Origin: Alphaproteobacteria bacterium
GTDB lineage: Bacteria; Pseudomonadota; Alphaproteobacteria; SHVZ01
NCBI GenBank assembly: GCA_009694025.1
Contig: SHVZ01000029.1
Coordinates: forward strand, 1-37,275
Reading direction: 5' to 3'
Length of the DNA stretch: 37,275 nt
Shown: piece after piece, positions 14,897 through 23,513 of the stretch
Numbering within the stretch: the stretch's first letter is position 1
Layout of the letters: each line of letters begins with the position of its first letter
Notes under the pieces: generated by a model
Told to the model about the DNA's origin: nothing
The model's database searches: none
What the model saw: only the letters and a program-made list of their open reading frames with translations
Made by a program: the position numbers and the translations under genes

Positions 14897-17539
14897 ATGG
14901 AAGAGCGCATCCAGTCCAGCCTTCTCGACCCCGAGACCCAAAGCCGGGTCGCCCGCCGGGTCACGCTGGCGCGGGCGGCCCTGTTCTGGGAGCGGCTGTG
15001 GCCGGCGCTGTGGCTGCCGGCGACGGTTCTCGGGGCGTTTGTCGCGCTGTCGCTACTCGACGTCCTGCCGCAGCTTCCGTCCTGGGCCCATGCGGCCGCT
15101 CTCGCCGTCTTCGCGCTCGCCTTCGTCGTGGCCGTCTGGCGGGCGCTGTCCTCGCTCGTCCTTCCCGGCGAGGCCGCCGGCCGCCGCCGGCTCGAGGTGG
15201 CGAGCAAGCTCACTCATCGGCCGCTGTCCGGCATCGACGATCGGCTTGCGCTCGGCACGACCGATCCGGTCAGCAGGGCCCTCTGGGAGGTCCATCGCCG
15301 CCGCCTCGCCCGACGACTCGCCGGCCTCAGGGTCGGCTGGCCGGAGGCCGGCTGGGGCCGCGCCGATCCGCGCGGCATCCGCGCCGCCATCGGTCTCCTG
15401 CTGGTGATCGGATTGGCCGTTTCCTGGGGCGAGGGGCTCGACCGGATGGCGCGCGCGCTGACGCCCGAGGTTTCGGGCCGCGGCACCGGCCCCGGCGTGA
15501 CGCTCGACCTCTGGGTCAATCCGCCCGCCTATACCGGCAAGGCGCCGATCTTCCTCGACTCCCGCCTGCAGCAGGCCGAGACCGCGATCGAGATTCCCGT
15601 GCGGTCGGTCGTGCTTGCCCAGGTGAACGGGCTCAAGACCTCGCCCAGCCTGATGGTCGATGAACTGGCGACTGCCTTCGAGAGCCTGGGGCCGACCAGC
15701 CATCGCGCCAGCGCGACCCTCGTCGAGGGCGGCCGCATCGCCGTCGCCTCCGGCCAGAAGGAGCTGGGCTCCTGGCGTATTCAGATCGTGCCGGACCAGC
15801 CGCCGACCATCGCCTTCCGCCAGCCGCCGACCCAGAGCGATCGCGGGGCGCTCCGCCTCGACTATGCGGCGACCGACGACTACGGCGTCGAATCGGTGGT
15901 GGCGCAGGTCAGACGGGCGGAAGAGGGGAGCTCCGAGCTCGACGCGGAAGAGGTGATCGAGCTCACGCTGGCGCTCCCGGGACTCGGCCTCAAGGAAGCG
16001 GCGAACGCCAGCTACCACGACCTGACCGCGCACCCCTGGGCCGGACTGCCGGTGACGGCGATGCTGGTTGCGACCGACGCGATCGGACAGACCGGCCAGA
16101 GCGAGCCGCAGCGGCTGGTGCTGCCGGAACGCAAGTTCCGCCACCCGGTCGCGCGCGCGATCATCGAGGAGAGGAAGAAGCTGGTGCAGGCGCCGGTCGC
16201 CAACCGGTCGGGCGTCAGCCGCGGCCTCGCCGAGATCGCCACCCGTCCCGGCACCTACTCGGACGACATCGTCGTCTTCATGGCGCTCAAGTCGGCCATG
16301 GGCCGTCTTCGCCACGACGACTCGAAGGAGGGGCTGCAGTCGACCGTTCAGCTTCTCTGGGATACGGCGCTCCGGGTCGAGGACGGCGATGTCTCGATCG
16401 CCATGCGCGAGCTGCGCCATGCCCAGCAGGCGCTCGAGGATGCGCTCTCCCGCAACGTCGAGGACCAGGAGCTGGCGCGCCTCATCGACGAGCTGCAGCG
16501 GGCCATCGACCGCTACCTCGAGGCCATGATGCGCCAGATGATGGAGGCGCAGCGCAACGGCGACCAGCGGGAGATGCAGGCGCTGCCGCCCGGCGCCCAG
16601 CTGGTCGAACGCCAGGACCTCCAGCGGCTCCTCGACAAGGCGCGCGAGCTCGCCCGCTCCGGCAACCGCGACGCCGCCCGCCAGCTCCTCTCCCAGCTCA
16701 AGGAGATGCTGGAGAACCTCCGCGGCGCCCAGCTCGGCCGACCCAACGACCAGATGCAGCAGTCCATGAAGATGCTGCAGAACCTCCAGGACCTCGCCAA
16801 GCGCCAGCGCCAGCTCCTCGATCAGAGCCACCAGCGCCAGCAGGGGCAGGACGGACAGGAGGGTCAGGAAGGGCAGCAAGGACAGCAAGGACAGCAGGGC
16901 CAGCAAGGGCAGCGATCCCAACAGGGCCAGCGCGGACAGCAGCCTGGCCAGGGCCAGCAAGGTCAGCGTGGCCAGCGCGGTCAGCGGGGCCAGGGACAGC
17001 AGGGCCAGCCGGGAGAGGGCGACGACTCGGCGGCTGCCGGCGCGGCCGACACCCAGGATGCGCTCCGCCGGATGCTCGGCGACCTGATGCGTCAGATGGG
17101 CGAGGGCGGCGACATCCCCGGCGCCTTCGGCCGGGCCGAGCGCTCGATGCGCGAGGCGACCGAGGCGCTTCGGCGCCAGGGCTGGGGCGACGCCGTCGGA
17201 CCGCAGGCCGAGGCCCTGGAGCAGCTCCAGCAGGGCGCCCAGCAGATGGCGGAGGAGATGGCCCGGCGCATGGAGGGGCAGGATCCGGGCGAGGGCGATG
17301 GCATGGGCGAGCCCTCGCCGGGCCAACCGCGGCCCCAGGCCGACCGCCAGGGGCGCGACCCTCTCGGCCGCCCGACCCGCAATTCCGGCGGCATGAACCG
17401 GGGCCATGTCGACATCCCGCAGGAAGCCGACATCCAGCGCTCGCGCGAGATCTTCGACGAACTCAGGCGGCGGGCCTCCGAGCCGACCCGCCCGCAGATC
17501 GAGCGCGACTACATCGACCGCCTGCTCCGCCGCTTCTAG
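14897..17539 (+). CDS. TIGR02302-family large membrane-anchored protein (DUF4175)
   Basis: An 880-residue protein found next to lysA in many alphaproteobacteria; its role is unknown. Two hydrophobic segments lie near the N-terminus (about residues 35-80, containing LWLPATVLGAFVALSLLDVL, and a second near 160-175). These are followed by a large region with beta-rich character, then a helical coiled-coil-like part from about 490 rich in Gln, Arg and Leu. A Gly-Gln repeat tract (648-708) and a charged C-terminus ending YIDRLLRRF complete it. The ATG at 14897 has GAGGTG 7 nt upstream; an in-frame start at 14837 overlaps lysA and adds nonconserved residues. Cell-envelope function is an inference from topology. 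Confidence 0.85.
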   Translation: MEERIQSSLLDPETQSRVARRVTLARAALFWERLWPALWLPATVLGAFVALSLLDVLPQLPSWAHAAALAVFALAFVVAVWRALSSLVLPGEAAGRRRLEVASKLTHRPLSGIDDRLALGTTDPVSRALWEVHRRRLARRLAGLRVGWPEAGWGRADPRGIRAAIGLLLVIGLAVSWGEGLDRMARALTPEVSGRGTGPGVTLDLWVNPPAYTGKAPIFLDSRLQQAETAIEIPVRSVVLAQVNGLKTSPSLMVDELATAFESLGPTSHRASATLVEGGRIAVASGQKELGSWRIQIVPDQPPTIAFRQPPTQSDRGALRLDYAATDDYGVESVVAQVRRAEEGSSELDAEEVIELTLALPGLGLKEAANASYHDLTAHPWAGLPVTAMLVATDAIGQTGQSEPQRLVLPERKFRHPVARAIIEERKKLVQAPVANRSGVSRGLAEIATRPGTYSDDIVVFMALKSAMGRLRHDDSKEGLQSTVQLLWDTALRVEDGDVSIAMRELRHAQQALEDALSRNVEDQELARLIDELQRAIDRYLEAMMRQMMEAQRNGDQREMQALPPGAQLVERQDLQRLLDKARELARSGNRDAARQLLSQLKEMLENLRGAQLGRPNDQMQQSMKMLQNLQDLAKRQRQLLDQSHQRQQGQDGQEGQEGQQGQQGQQGQQGQRSQQGQRGQQPGQGQQGQRGQRGQRGQGQQGQPGEGDDSAAAGAADTQDALRRMLGDLMRQMGEGGDIPGAFGRAERSMREATEALRRQGWGDAVGPQAEALEQLQQGAQQMAEEMARRMEGQDPGEGDGMGEPSPGQPRPQADRQGRDPLGRPTRNSGGMNRGHVDIPQEADIQRSREIFDELRRRASEPTRPQIERDYIDRLLRRF
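16838..17020 (+). repeat. Gly-Gln low-complexity repeat tract inside the TIGR02302 gene
   Basis: About 60 codons alternate Gly and Gln with occasional Glu, Arg, Asp or Pro, made of imperfect 6- and 9-base units such as GGACAG and CAGGGC. The codons vary (GGA, GGC, GGG, GGT), so the DNA is less uniform than the protein, which suggests selection for the peptide. It is a probable site of length variation by replication slippage in frame. Confidence 0.85.
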
Positions 17540-17557
17540 CGGGAGACGGCCCTCGGC

Positions 17558-18241
17558 TCAGTCGTGGGTGAAGGTCAGGGTGAGGTCGGTCGCCTCGGTC
17601 GAGGGATTGGCGAACTCGCTGCCGAATTTGACGAACTCGCCCGGGACCAGCTTCGCGGTGTCGGCCGAGAACACCCAGCTCTGAACCTCCTGCCGGCGCG
17701 CGTCACGGAGGCTGACGCGCAGCTTCGGCACGCTCTTCACCTCCTGGGTCGGGTTGGCGATGGTGCCGGTGACGACCAGGACGGGGACCCCGCCCTGGCT
17801 CATCCGCTCCGTCGCCACGTCGTGCAGGACCAGCCCCTCGCCCGGCACCGGGACCGGCAGGCCGACCAGCTCGTAGAGACGGGCGGCCGGCGGCCACATG
17901 CCGACGATCGATCCCCGCGCGACGACGCCACCCGCCGAGACCGCGACGACGAACAGGCCGAGCAGGATCCAGCCGGTCGGCAGCCTCTTCTTTTCCGGCC
18001 GGCGGCGCAGCGCCGGGAGACTCGCGCGGGCGCGGATCGGCGGGGGCTCGATGTCTTCGGGGGGCGGGTCGACGAACGGCTCTTCGAAGGCCGGCTCAGC
18101 CTCCACCTCCGGCTCCTGGGCCGGCGCCTCCTGAAACCAGGTGTCGCCGCAAGCCGCACAGCGGACCTGGCGGCCGGCGGACCCGAGCGCACTCGACGGC
18201 ACGAGATAGCGTTTGCCGCAGGCGGGACAGGTGAGAATCAA
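17558..18241 (-). CDS. MJ0042-type zinc-ribbon / DUF3426 membrane protein
   Basis: A 227-residue protein with an N-terminal zinc ribbon (Cys5-x2-Cys8 and Cys28-x2-Cys31). A Pro/Glu-rich linker to about residue 75 and one membrane helix (90-109) follow. A C-terminal extracytoplasmic DUF3426 beta-sandwich domain carries VLVVTGTIANPTQEVKSVP. The start is a TTG at 18241, set because MILTCPACGKRYLV is the standard beginning of the motif; GGGAG lies about 11 nt upstream. It is divergent from ftsE, a common arrangement. Its role is unknown; metal or redox sensing at the membrane is conceivable. Confidence 0.85.
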   Translation of the reverse strand: MILTCPACGKRYLVPSSALGSAGRQVRCAACGDTWFQEAPAQEPEVEAEPAFEEPFVDPPPEDIEPPPIRARASLPALRRRPEKKRLPTGWILLGLFVVAVSAGGVVARGSIVGMWPPAARLYELVGLPVPVPGEGLVLHDVATERMSQGGVPVLVVTGTIANPTQEVKSVPKLRVSLRDARRQEVQSWVFSADTAKLVPGEFVKFGSEFANPSTEATDLTLTFTHD

Positions 18242-18286
18242 GCCGGGTCAGGCTCCCGTTGGCGGATGGCGCCGGGTGATCATCCA

Positions 18287-18324
18287 TCTATAGGGTGCCC
18301 CGCCGCCATTTTGCAAGGCGGGGC
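18287..18324 (-). promoter_or_regulatory. Candidate minus-strand promoter and perfect hairpin between DUF3426 and ftsE genes
   Basis: The 199-nt divergent gap (18242-18440) has TTGCAA (18316-18311) and TATAGA (18292-18287) on the minus strand, 18 nt apart and about 40 nt before the DUF3426 start. Overlapping them is a perfect 8-bp inverted repeat, GCCCCGCC (18297-18304) and GGCGGGGC (18317-18324), so the -35 box sits in the hairpin loop. It could be an operator or a transcript hairpin. Further GC-rich short inverted repeats (GGCG/CGCC) follow toward ftsE; no clear ftsE promoter is seen. Confidence 0.35.
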
Positions 18325-18440
18325 AGGTGTTTGCGGGTGGGGAGGGGCGGCTTTACGGCGCTTCGCCGCCCGTGTCATGGTGCGGGCCGCGGCGATCCCG
18401 GCGGGAGAGGCGGGCGCGCGGATGGAAGGGACGGGCGCGG

Positions 18441-19136
18441 TTGGTACGCTTCGAGGACGTGGCGGCGCAGTATGGCCGGGGGCCCGAAGTGCTCACCGGA
18501 CTTACCTTCGAGCTTGCGCCGGGCTCGTTCCATTTCCTTACCGGCCCCTCGGGCGCCGGCAAATCCACCCTGTTGCGGCTCCTCTACCTGGCGCTAAGGC
18601 CGATCAGGGGTACGATCGAGCTGTTCGAGCGCGACGTCGCCCGCATCGCGCGCCGCGAGCTGCCGGCGCTCCGCCGGCGGATCGGCGTCGTCTTCCAGGA
18701 CTTCCGCCTGATCGGCCACCTCTCGACCCTCGACAACGTCGCCCTGCCGCTCAGGGTTGCGGGCGCCAAGGAGGGGCAGGTCCGCAACCACGTGGCCGAG
18801 CTGCTCGCCTGGGTTGGGCTCGCCGACCACCTGGAGGATCTGCCGTCGACGCTTTCCGGCGGCCAGCAGCAGCGGGTCGCCATCGCACGGGCGGTGATCG
18901 GCCGCCCGAGCCTGCTGCTTGCCGACGAGCCGACCGGCAATGTCGATGACCGCATTGCCATGCGCCTCATGTACCTGTTCGAGGAGCTGAACAAGATGGG
19001 GACGACGGTGTTGATCGCCACCCACAACGACGGGCTGGTTGCCCGCTTTCCCCATCCGCAGCTCCACCTCGAGGATGGGCGCCTCTACCGCGTCCCCGGC
19101 CGTCCGCGCGCGGCAAAGGTGCGCGCCAATGGCTAG
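18441..19136 (+). CDS. ftsE: Cell division ATP-binding protein FtsE
   Basis: A 231-residue ABC ATPase that, with FtsX, couples septation to activation of cell-wall hydrolases. Walker A GPSGAGKST is at 35-43, the Q-loop Gln86 in VFQDF, the signature LSGGQQQR at 138-145 and Walker B LLLADEP at 158-164, with the H-loop in IATHND. The TTG at 18441 is preferred because FtsE proteins begin MVRFE-V; a GGAAGGG lies about 10 nt upstream. A GTG at 18327 would add 38 basic residues without homology. It overlaps ftsX by 8 nt. Confidence 0.92.
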   Translation: MVRFEDVAAQYGRGPEVLTGLTFELAPGSFHFLTGPSGAGKSTLLRLLYLALRPIRGTIELFERDVARIARRELPALRRRIGVVFQDFRLIGHLSTLDNVALPLRVAGAKEGQVRNHVAELLAWVGLADHLEDLPSTLSGGQQQRVAIARAVIGRPSLLLADEPTGNVDDRIAMRLMYLFEELNKMGTTVLIATHNDGLVARFPHPQLHLEDGRLYRVPGRPRAAKVRANG

Positions 19137-20007
19137 GGCGAGGCGCGATCTGCCGCTCGCCGGCGATGAGACTGCCCGGTTTCTGCCAAGGGTTGCTGGC
19201 GCCATGGTCTTCCTCGCCGCCCTCGCGCTCGCCGGTGCGCTCCTCGCCCAGACCGTGGCGGCGCGCTGGCAGCAGGATCTTGCTGGCTCACTGACGGTCG
19301 AGGTGCCCACCCGGCCCGGCGCCGACGGCCAGGCGCGCGAGCAGGCGGCGCTGGCGCTGCTCAAGGCGACGGTCGGGGTGGCCGAGGCGACCGCGGTGCC
19401 GCGTTTGCGCCTCGAACGCCTGGTCGAGCCCTGGCTCGGCGTCGGCGCGCATCTGGCGGAGCTGCCGCTGCCGGCCCTGATCGAGGTCCGCCTTGCCGAC
19501 GACGCGCGGTTGGACCTGGGCGACCTCGGCGAACGGCTCGCCCAGGCGGTTCCGGGGGCGAAGCTCGACAACCATGCGCTCTGGCTCGCCGGAGTCGGCG
19601 CCGTGGTGAGGGCGGTCGAGGCTGTCGCGCTCTCGGTCGTCGTCCTGATCGCCATGCTCTCCGCCGCTGCCGTCGGCTTCGCCGTCCGCACCGGACTCGC
19701 CATCCACAGCGATGTCGTCGAGGTGCTGCATCTGATCGGTGCCCGCGACGGCTATATCGCACGTCAGTTCGCCGGCCACGCCTTTCGCGCGACGCTGAAA
19801 GGCGGGTTCATCGGCCTCGCCGCGGCGGTCTCCCTCGTTGCCGCGCTCGCCGAAGGGCGAGGCGCGCTCGGCCCATTGCCGCTTCCCGAGGTCAAGCTGA
19901 CCGCCGTCTCCTGGGCAGCGATCGCCTCGGTGCCGATCGTTGCCGCGGTCTTCGCGCTCCTGGCGGCGCTGGCCACCGTCCACCGGCAACTCAAGCAGAT
20001 GCCGTGA
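19129..20007 (+). CDS. ftsX: Cell division permease-like protein FtsX
   Basis: A 292-residue inner-membrane partner of FtsE. Four membrane helices are visible (about 22-43, 163-188, 224-242, 258-284), with a periplasmic domain between helices 1 and 2 that in this family binds amidase activators. The segment HSDVVEVLHLIGARDGYIARQF after helix 2 is the conserved FtsX cytoplasmic coupling stretch. The ATG at 19129 lies within the end of ftsE, and its stop overlaps the next gene (GTGA). Sequence divergence is typical of alphaproteobacterial FtsX. Confidence 0.9.
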   Translation: MARARRDLPLAGDETARFLPRVAGAMVFLAALALAGALLAQTVAARWQQDLAGSLTVEVPTRPGADGQAREQAALALLKATVGVAEATAVPRLRLERLVEPWLGVGAHLAELPLPALIEVRLADDARLDLGDLGERLAQAVPGAKLDNHALWLAGVGAVVRAVEAVALSVVVLIAMLSAAAVGFAVRTGLAIHSDVVEVLHLIGARDGYIARQFAGHAFRATLKGGFIGLAAAVSLVAALAEGRGALGPLPLPEVKLTAVSWAAIASVPIVAAVFALLAALATVHRQLKQMP

Positions 20008-20651
20008 GATTGAGCTTTCGCCGGCGTCGGAACGGCAAGCCGCGCTGGCCGCCGCTCGCCTCGGCCGGCGTCGCGCTCGGCGCATGGGCGACGGGCCTCG
20101 CGTGGTTCGCCGGCGAGATGCCGCCGACCGCCGTCGAAGAGGTCCCGCCGATCGATGCGGTCGTCGTGTTGACCGGCGGTAGCCGCCGCCTCCCCGCCGG
20201 ACTCGAGCTTCTGGCCGGCGGCGGGGCCAAGAAGCTGCTGGTCTCCGGCGTTCACCCTGATGTCGTCAAGGCCGAGATCGCCGGCGCCGACCGACGCCTG
20301 CAGGCGCTGGCCGAGTGCTGCCTCACGCTCGGCTACGAGGCGACCGATACGGTCGGCAACGCCACCGAGGCGGCCCGCTGGATGCAGCGCGAGGGTTTCA
20401 CCTCGCTCGCGCTCGTCACCGCCACCTACCACATGCCGCGCAGCCTCGTGGAGTTCCACTATGCCTTGCCGGAGGCGCGCATCGTCGCCTATCCGGTCTT
20501 CCCCGAGACCTTCAAGCGCGACGGCTGGTGGCGCTGGCCCGGGTCGGCGGCCCTGGTCATCGCCGAGTACCACAAGTACGTCCTCGCCCGCGTCCGTGTC
20601 GGCCTCGCCGATGCGGTCGGCGTGCGCGCGCAGCCGGAGGCGGCGTCATGA
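20004..20651 (+). CDS. YdcF-like (DUF218) membrane-anchored protein
   Basis: A 215-residue protein with a basic N-terminus, one membrane helix (about 17-36) and a DUF218 Rossmann-like domain. The domain has AVVVLTGG near 55, LLVSGVH, the conserved NATEAARWM and ATYHMPRSLVEF. Relatives (YdcF, SanA, ElyC) affect envelope and peptidoglycan precursor homeostasis, but their chemistry is unresolved. It starts with GTG overlapping ftsX by 4 nt and ends overlapping plsC by 4 nt, so it belongs firmly to the ftsEX operon. Confidence 0.85.
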   Translation: MRLSFRRRRNGKPRWPPLASAGVALGAWATGLAWFAGEMPPTAVEEVPPIDAVVVLTGGSRRLPAGLELLAGGGAKKLLVSGVHPDVVKAEIAGADRRLQALAECCLTLGYEATDTVGNATEAARWMQREGFTSLALVTATYHMPRSLVEFHYALPEARIVAYPVFPETFKRDGWWRWPGSAALVIAEYHKYVLARVRVGLADAVGVRAQPEAAS

Positions 20652-21382
20652 TCTGGGTCCGCTCGGCGATCTTCAACGCGGCCTTCTTCGCTTGGACCGC
20701 GATCGTTGTTGTGGTCGCGGTGCCGATCCTGGCGCTCCCGCAGCCCATCATGATCGCCTACGCGCGCGGCTGGTCCTGGTGCATCCTCACGATGCTGCGG
20801 CTGATCTGCGGCCTCGACTACCGCGTCGTCGGTCGTGAGAAGATCCCGGAGGGCGGCGCGATCATCGCCTGCAAGCACCAGTCGACCTGGGAGACCATCG
20901 TCTTCTTCGCCGTCTGCGATGCGCCGGTCTATATCCTCAAGCGCGAGCTCCTGGCGGTCCCCTTCTTCGGCTGGTGCCTGATCAAGTCCGGCATGATTCC
21001 GATCGACCGCAAGGGCGGCTCGGCCGCGATGAGGAAGGTGATCGTTCGCGCGACCGACGCGCTCACGCGCGGCCGCAAGATCGTCATCTTCCCGCAGGGA
21101 ACGCGGGTCGCCCCTGGCGTCAAGGCGTCCTATCAGCCCGGTGCCGTCGGACTCTACACCCATCTCGGGACGTCGATCGTTCCGGCCGCCCTCGATTCCG
21201 GCCGCTTCTGGGCCAGGCGAAGCTTCCTCAAGCACCCGGGCACCATCACGCTCGAGTTCCTGGAACCGATTCCGCCCGGCCTCCGTCGCGCCCAGGCGCA
21301 ACGGTTGATCGAGGAGCGGGTCGAGGCGGCGTCGGACCGGTTGCTGGCGGGTGGCCGAGGGGCGTCGCCAAGAGCCGGCTAA
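20648..21382 (+). CDS. plsC: 1-acyl-sn-glycerol-3-phosphate acyltransferase
   Basis: A 244-residue membrane acyltransferase that makes phosphatidic acid from lysophosphatidic acid. An N-terminal helix (7-30) precedes the catalytic block. Motif I is HQSTWE (77-82), so the usual Asp of HX4D is Glu here; motif II GMIPIDR is at 115-121 and motif III FPQGTR at 148-153. The Glu variant should still form the His-acid dyad but is worth noting. It is the last gene of the ftsE-ftsX-ydcF-plsC chain. Its TAA overlaps the TAG of the convergent DUF445 gene (CTAA at 21379-21382). Confidence 0.9.
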   Translation: MIWVRSAIFNAAFFAWTAIVVVVAVPILALPQPIMIAYARGWSWCILTMLRLICGLDYRVVGREKIPEGGAIIACKHQSTWETIVFFAVCDAPVYILKRELLAVPFFGWCLIKSGMIPIDRKGGSAAMRKVIVRATDALTRGRKIVIFPQGTRVAPGVKASYQPGAVGLYTHLGTSIVPAALDSGRFWARRSFLKHPGTITLEFLEPIPPGLRRAQAQRLIEERVEAASDRLLAGGRGASPRAG

Positions 21383-22638
21383 CCTCCGCCCAGCAGCCGG
21401 TTGACGAAATGGATCCCGCCGCCGACCAGGGCGCCGAAGATCGTGCCGTTGATGCGGATGAACTGCAGATCCCTGCCGACCTGTAGTTCGATGCGGCGGG
21501 CGAACGCCTCCGGCTCCTGGCGGTTCAGGGTCTCGGCGATGAAGCCCCTCACCTCCTCTCGCCAGGCCGGCACGTTCTCGGTGAGGAAACCCTCGACGGC
21601 CGCATTGACCTCCTGGCGCAGCGAGACGCTGTCGAGCTGCTCGGCCAACGCCCGGGCAACCGCGTCGAGGGAGCGCCGGATCTGGGAGTCCGGTGCCTTC
21701 AGATCGATCAGCAGCGAGTCCTTCAGGTCGGTAAGAACGTCGGCGAAGATGTGCGAGGTCCCGTCGCGGTCGACCACCCGGCGAAGGAATTCCGGCAGAC
21801 GCTGGAGCGCGCCCTCCGACCGCTCGATCCCAGAAGGCAGCGTCCGGAGCCATCGCCGCAGCTCGTCGCGCTCCGGGGAGCCCCGATCCTCGAGCGCTCG
21901 CAGCATCTCGACCAGGCTGGCGATCATCTTGTCGGCGATCTGCCGGTCGATGAAGCGGGGCACGAACCAATAGGTGCGGGCGCCGATGCGGTCGCGGATG
22001 TCCTCGCGGTTGCCTTCGAGCCAGCCATGCGCCTGCCCCAGGAGGTCGTCGACCAGCGTCTCGAAATCCGCGTGCTCCATCGCATGGCGCGCGAGCCGAG
22101 CGACGGCGCTCCGCATGTCGGTGCCGGCAAGACCGGTGCGGATCGCCGAAGCGACGGCCTCCATCACGCCCGGATCGGTCCGCTCGTCGAGCAGGCGCGG
22201 CAGGATCCGCATGAGCCCGTCGACCAGCTTGCCGCGCGTCGAGTCGCTGTCGAGGAGCTGGCCCAGGCGCTCGGCGATGTCGAAGCGCCTGAGGCGGGCG
22301 GCCAGCACCTCCTGCCGGAGGAACTCGTTGTCGATATAGCGCGCCACGCCCTCGGCGATGCGCGCCTGGTTCCTCGGGATCAGCCGCGTGTGCGGGATCG
22401 GGATGCCGAGTGGATGGCGGAAGAGCGCGGTGACCGCGAACCAGTCGGCGATGCCGCCGACCATCGCCGCCTCGGCGGCCGCCCGGACGTATCCCATCGG
22501 CACCGGCGCCAGCGGCACGTAGTGGCTCGCGATCCAGGTCGCGGCGGCGAGGAGGAGAAGGACGCCGGCATAGGCCCGGTAGCGGGCCAGCACGGCTTCG
22601 GCACTTCCGTCGCGCGGTGGCTCGGTCGCGGCAGACAT
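21379..22638 (-). CDS. DUF445 family membrane protein
   Basis: A 419-residue protein with an N-terminal hydrophobic hairpin (about residues 25-65). It carries the family hallmark GGIADWFAVTALFRHPLGIPIPHTRLIPRNQARI, followed by a long helical, charged domain and a C-terminal hydrophobic GTIFGALVGGGIHFVNRLL. The start at 22638 is the ATG that begins conserved sequence; the frame upstream is the shadow of the SDR gene. The function is unknown in all organisms I know of. It lies 20 nt downstream of the SDR stop and may share its transcript. Confidence 0.85.
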   Translation of the reverse strand: MSAATEPPRDGSAEAVLARYRAYAGVLLLLAAATWIASHYVPLAPVPMGYVRAAAEAAMVGGIADWFAVTALFRHPLGIPIPHTRLIPRNQARIAEGVARYIDNEFLRQEVLAARLRRFDIAERLGQLLDSDSTRGKLVDGLMRILPRLLDERTDPGVMEAVASAIRTGLAGTDMRSAVARLARHAMEHADFETLVDDLLGQAHGWLEGNREDIRDRIGARTYWFVPRFIDRQIADKMIASLVEMLRALEDRGSPERDELRRWLRTLPSGIERSEGALQRLPEFLRRVVDRDGTSHIFADVLTDLKDSLLIDLKAPDSQIRRSLDAVARALAEQLDSVSLRQEVNAAVEGFLTENVPAWREEVRGFIAETLNRQEPEAFARRIELQVGRDLQFIRINGTIFGALVGGGIHFVNRLLGGG

Positions 22639-22658
22639 GCCAGTGCTCGGACAGGCTT

Positions 22659-23423
22659 CTAGAGTGCCGCGATCATGCCGCCGTCGATGGTGAGCACCTG
22701 GCCGTTGCAGAACGACGAGGCCTCGGAGGCGAAGTAGATGGCCGCACCGCCGAGCTCCTTCGGATCGCCCCAGCGGCCGAGCGGCGAGCGGCCCGAGACC
22801 CAGTCGTAGAACTGCTTGTTGTTGCGGACGACGTCGTTGGCCTCGGTCGGGTAGAAGCCGGGGCCGATGCAGTTGACGTTGACGCCCATCGGCCCGAACT
22901 CGACCCCGAGCGCGCGGGTGAGCCCATGGAGGCCGGCCTTGGAGGCCACATAGGAGGCGATTGTGGGCCGCGCGATCGTGCCCATGACCGAGGAGATCAT
23001 GATGATCCGCCCCCATTTGCGCCGGACCATGCCTCGCGCCGCCTCGCGCGAGAGGCGGAAGCAGGCGGTCAGATCGGAATCGATCACCATCTGCCACTCG
23101 GCGTCGGTGGTCTCCAGCGTCGGCTTGCGGATGACGATGCCGGCGTTGTTGACGAGGATGTCGAGATGGCCCCGGTCCTTCTCGATCTTGGCCACGCCGT
23201 CGGCGACCGCTTTGCCGTCGGTCACATCGAAGACCGAGGTCGAGACGCTCCAGCCGTGCTTCTTCGCCTCTTCCAGGCGGGGTGCCAGGCGGCCGGCGTC
23301 GCGGCCGTTGAGCACGATATGCGCGCCGGCGCCGGCCAGCGCCTCGGCGATCGCCCAGCCGAGTCCGCGCGAGGACCCGGTGACCAGCGCGACCTTCCCC
23401 TTGAGCGAGAACTGCTCGAGCAT
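22659..23423 (-). CDS. Short-chain dehydrogenase, gluconate-5-dehydrogenase-like
   Basis: A 254-residue classical SDR. The cofactor motif TGSSRGLG is at 15-22, NNAG at 92-95 and the catalytic Ser144/Tyr158/Lys162 in MISSVMG and SYVASK. The LGWAIAEALA helix and PGFYPTEAN loop resemble gluconate 5-dehydrogenase / 2-deoxy-gluconate dehydrogenases; Asn39-Gly40-Arg41 after strand 2 (VLNGRD) suggests NADP preference. It is divergent from the HpaI-type aldolase with an inverted repeat between, so a shared regulator and a sugar-acid pathway are plausible. The substrate is uncertain. Confidence 0.85.
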   Translation of the reverse strand: MLEQFSLKGKVALVTGSSRGLGWAIAEALAGAGAHIVLNGRDAGRLAPRLEEAKKHGWSVSTSVFDVTDGKAVADGVAKIEKDRGHLDILVNNAGIVIRKPTLETTDAEWQMVIDSDLTACFRLSREAARGMVRRKWGRIIMISSVMGTIARPTIASYVASKAGLHGLTRALGVEFGPMGVNVNCIGPGFYPTEANDVVRNNKQFYDWVSGRSPLGRWGDPKELGGAAIYFASEASSFCNGQVLTIDGGMIAAL

Positions 23424-23461
23424 CTTGCCTCCGATTTCCGATGATGAACCCTAGCCTAGCG

Positions 23462-23483
23462 CCTCGGCTCGACCGAGCCTAGG
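23462..23483. promoter_or_regulatory. Inverted repeat between divergent SDR and aldolase genes, candidate operator
   Basis: GGCTCG (23466-23471) and CGAGCC (23474-23479) flank a central AC, with the flanks CCT (23462-23464) and AGG (23481-23483) also pairing across one mismatch. The resulting near-palindrome is 22 bp and centred in the 90-nt divergent gap (23424-23513). Size and position suit a dimeric GntR-, LacI- or IclR-type repressor. No regulator gene is adjacent. Confidence 0.4.
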
Positions 23484-23513
23484 ATGCGCGGCTTCTGATT
23501 TCTGGGAGGAAAC

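Noticed and set aside
15053-17407. A long minus-strand open frame opposite the TIGR02302 gene
   Set aside because: Its Leu/Ala/Arg-rich, repetitive translation is the antisense image of the coding strand and resembles no family.
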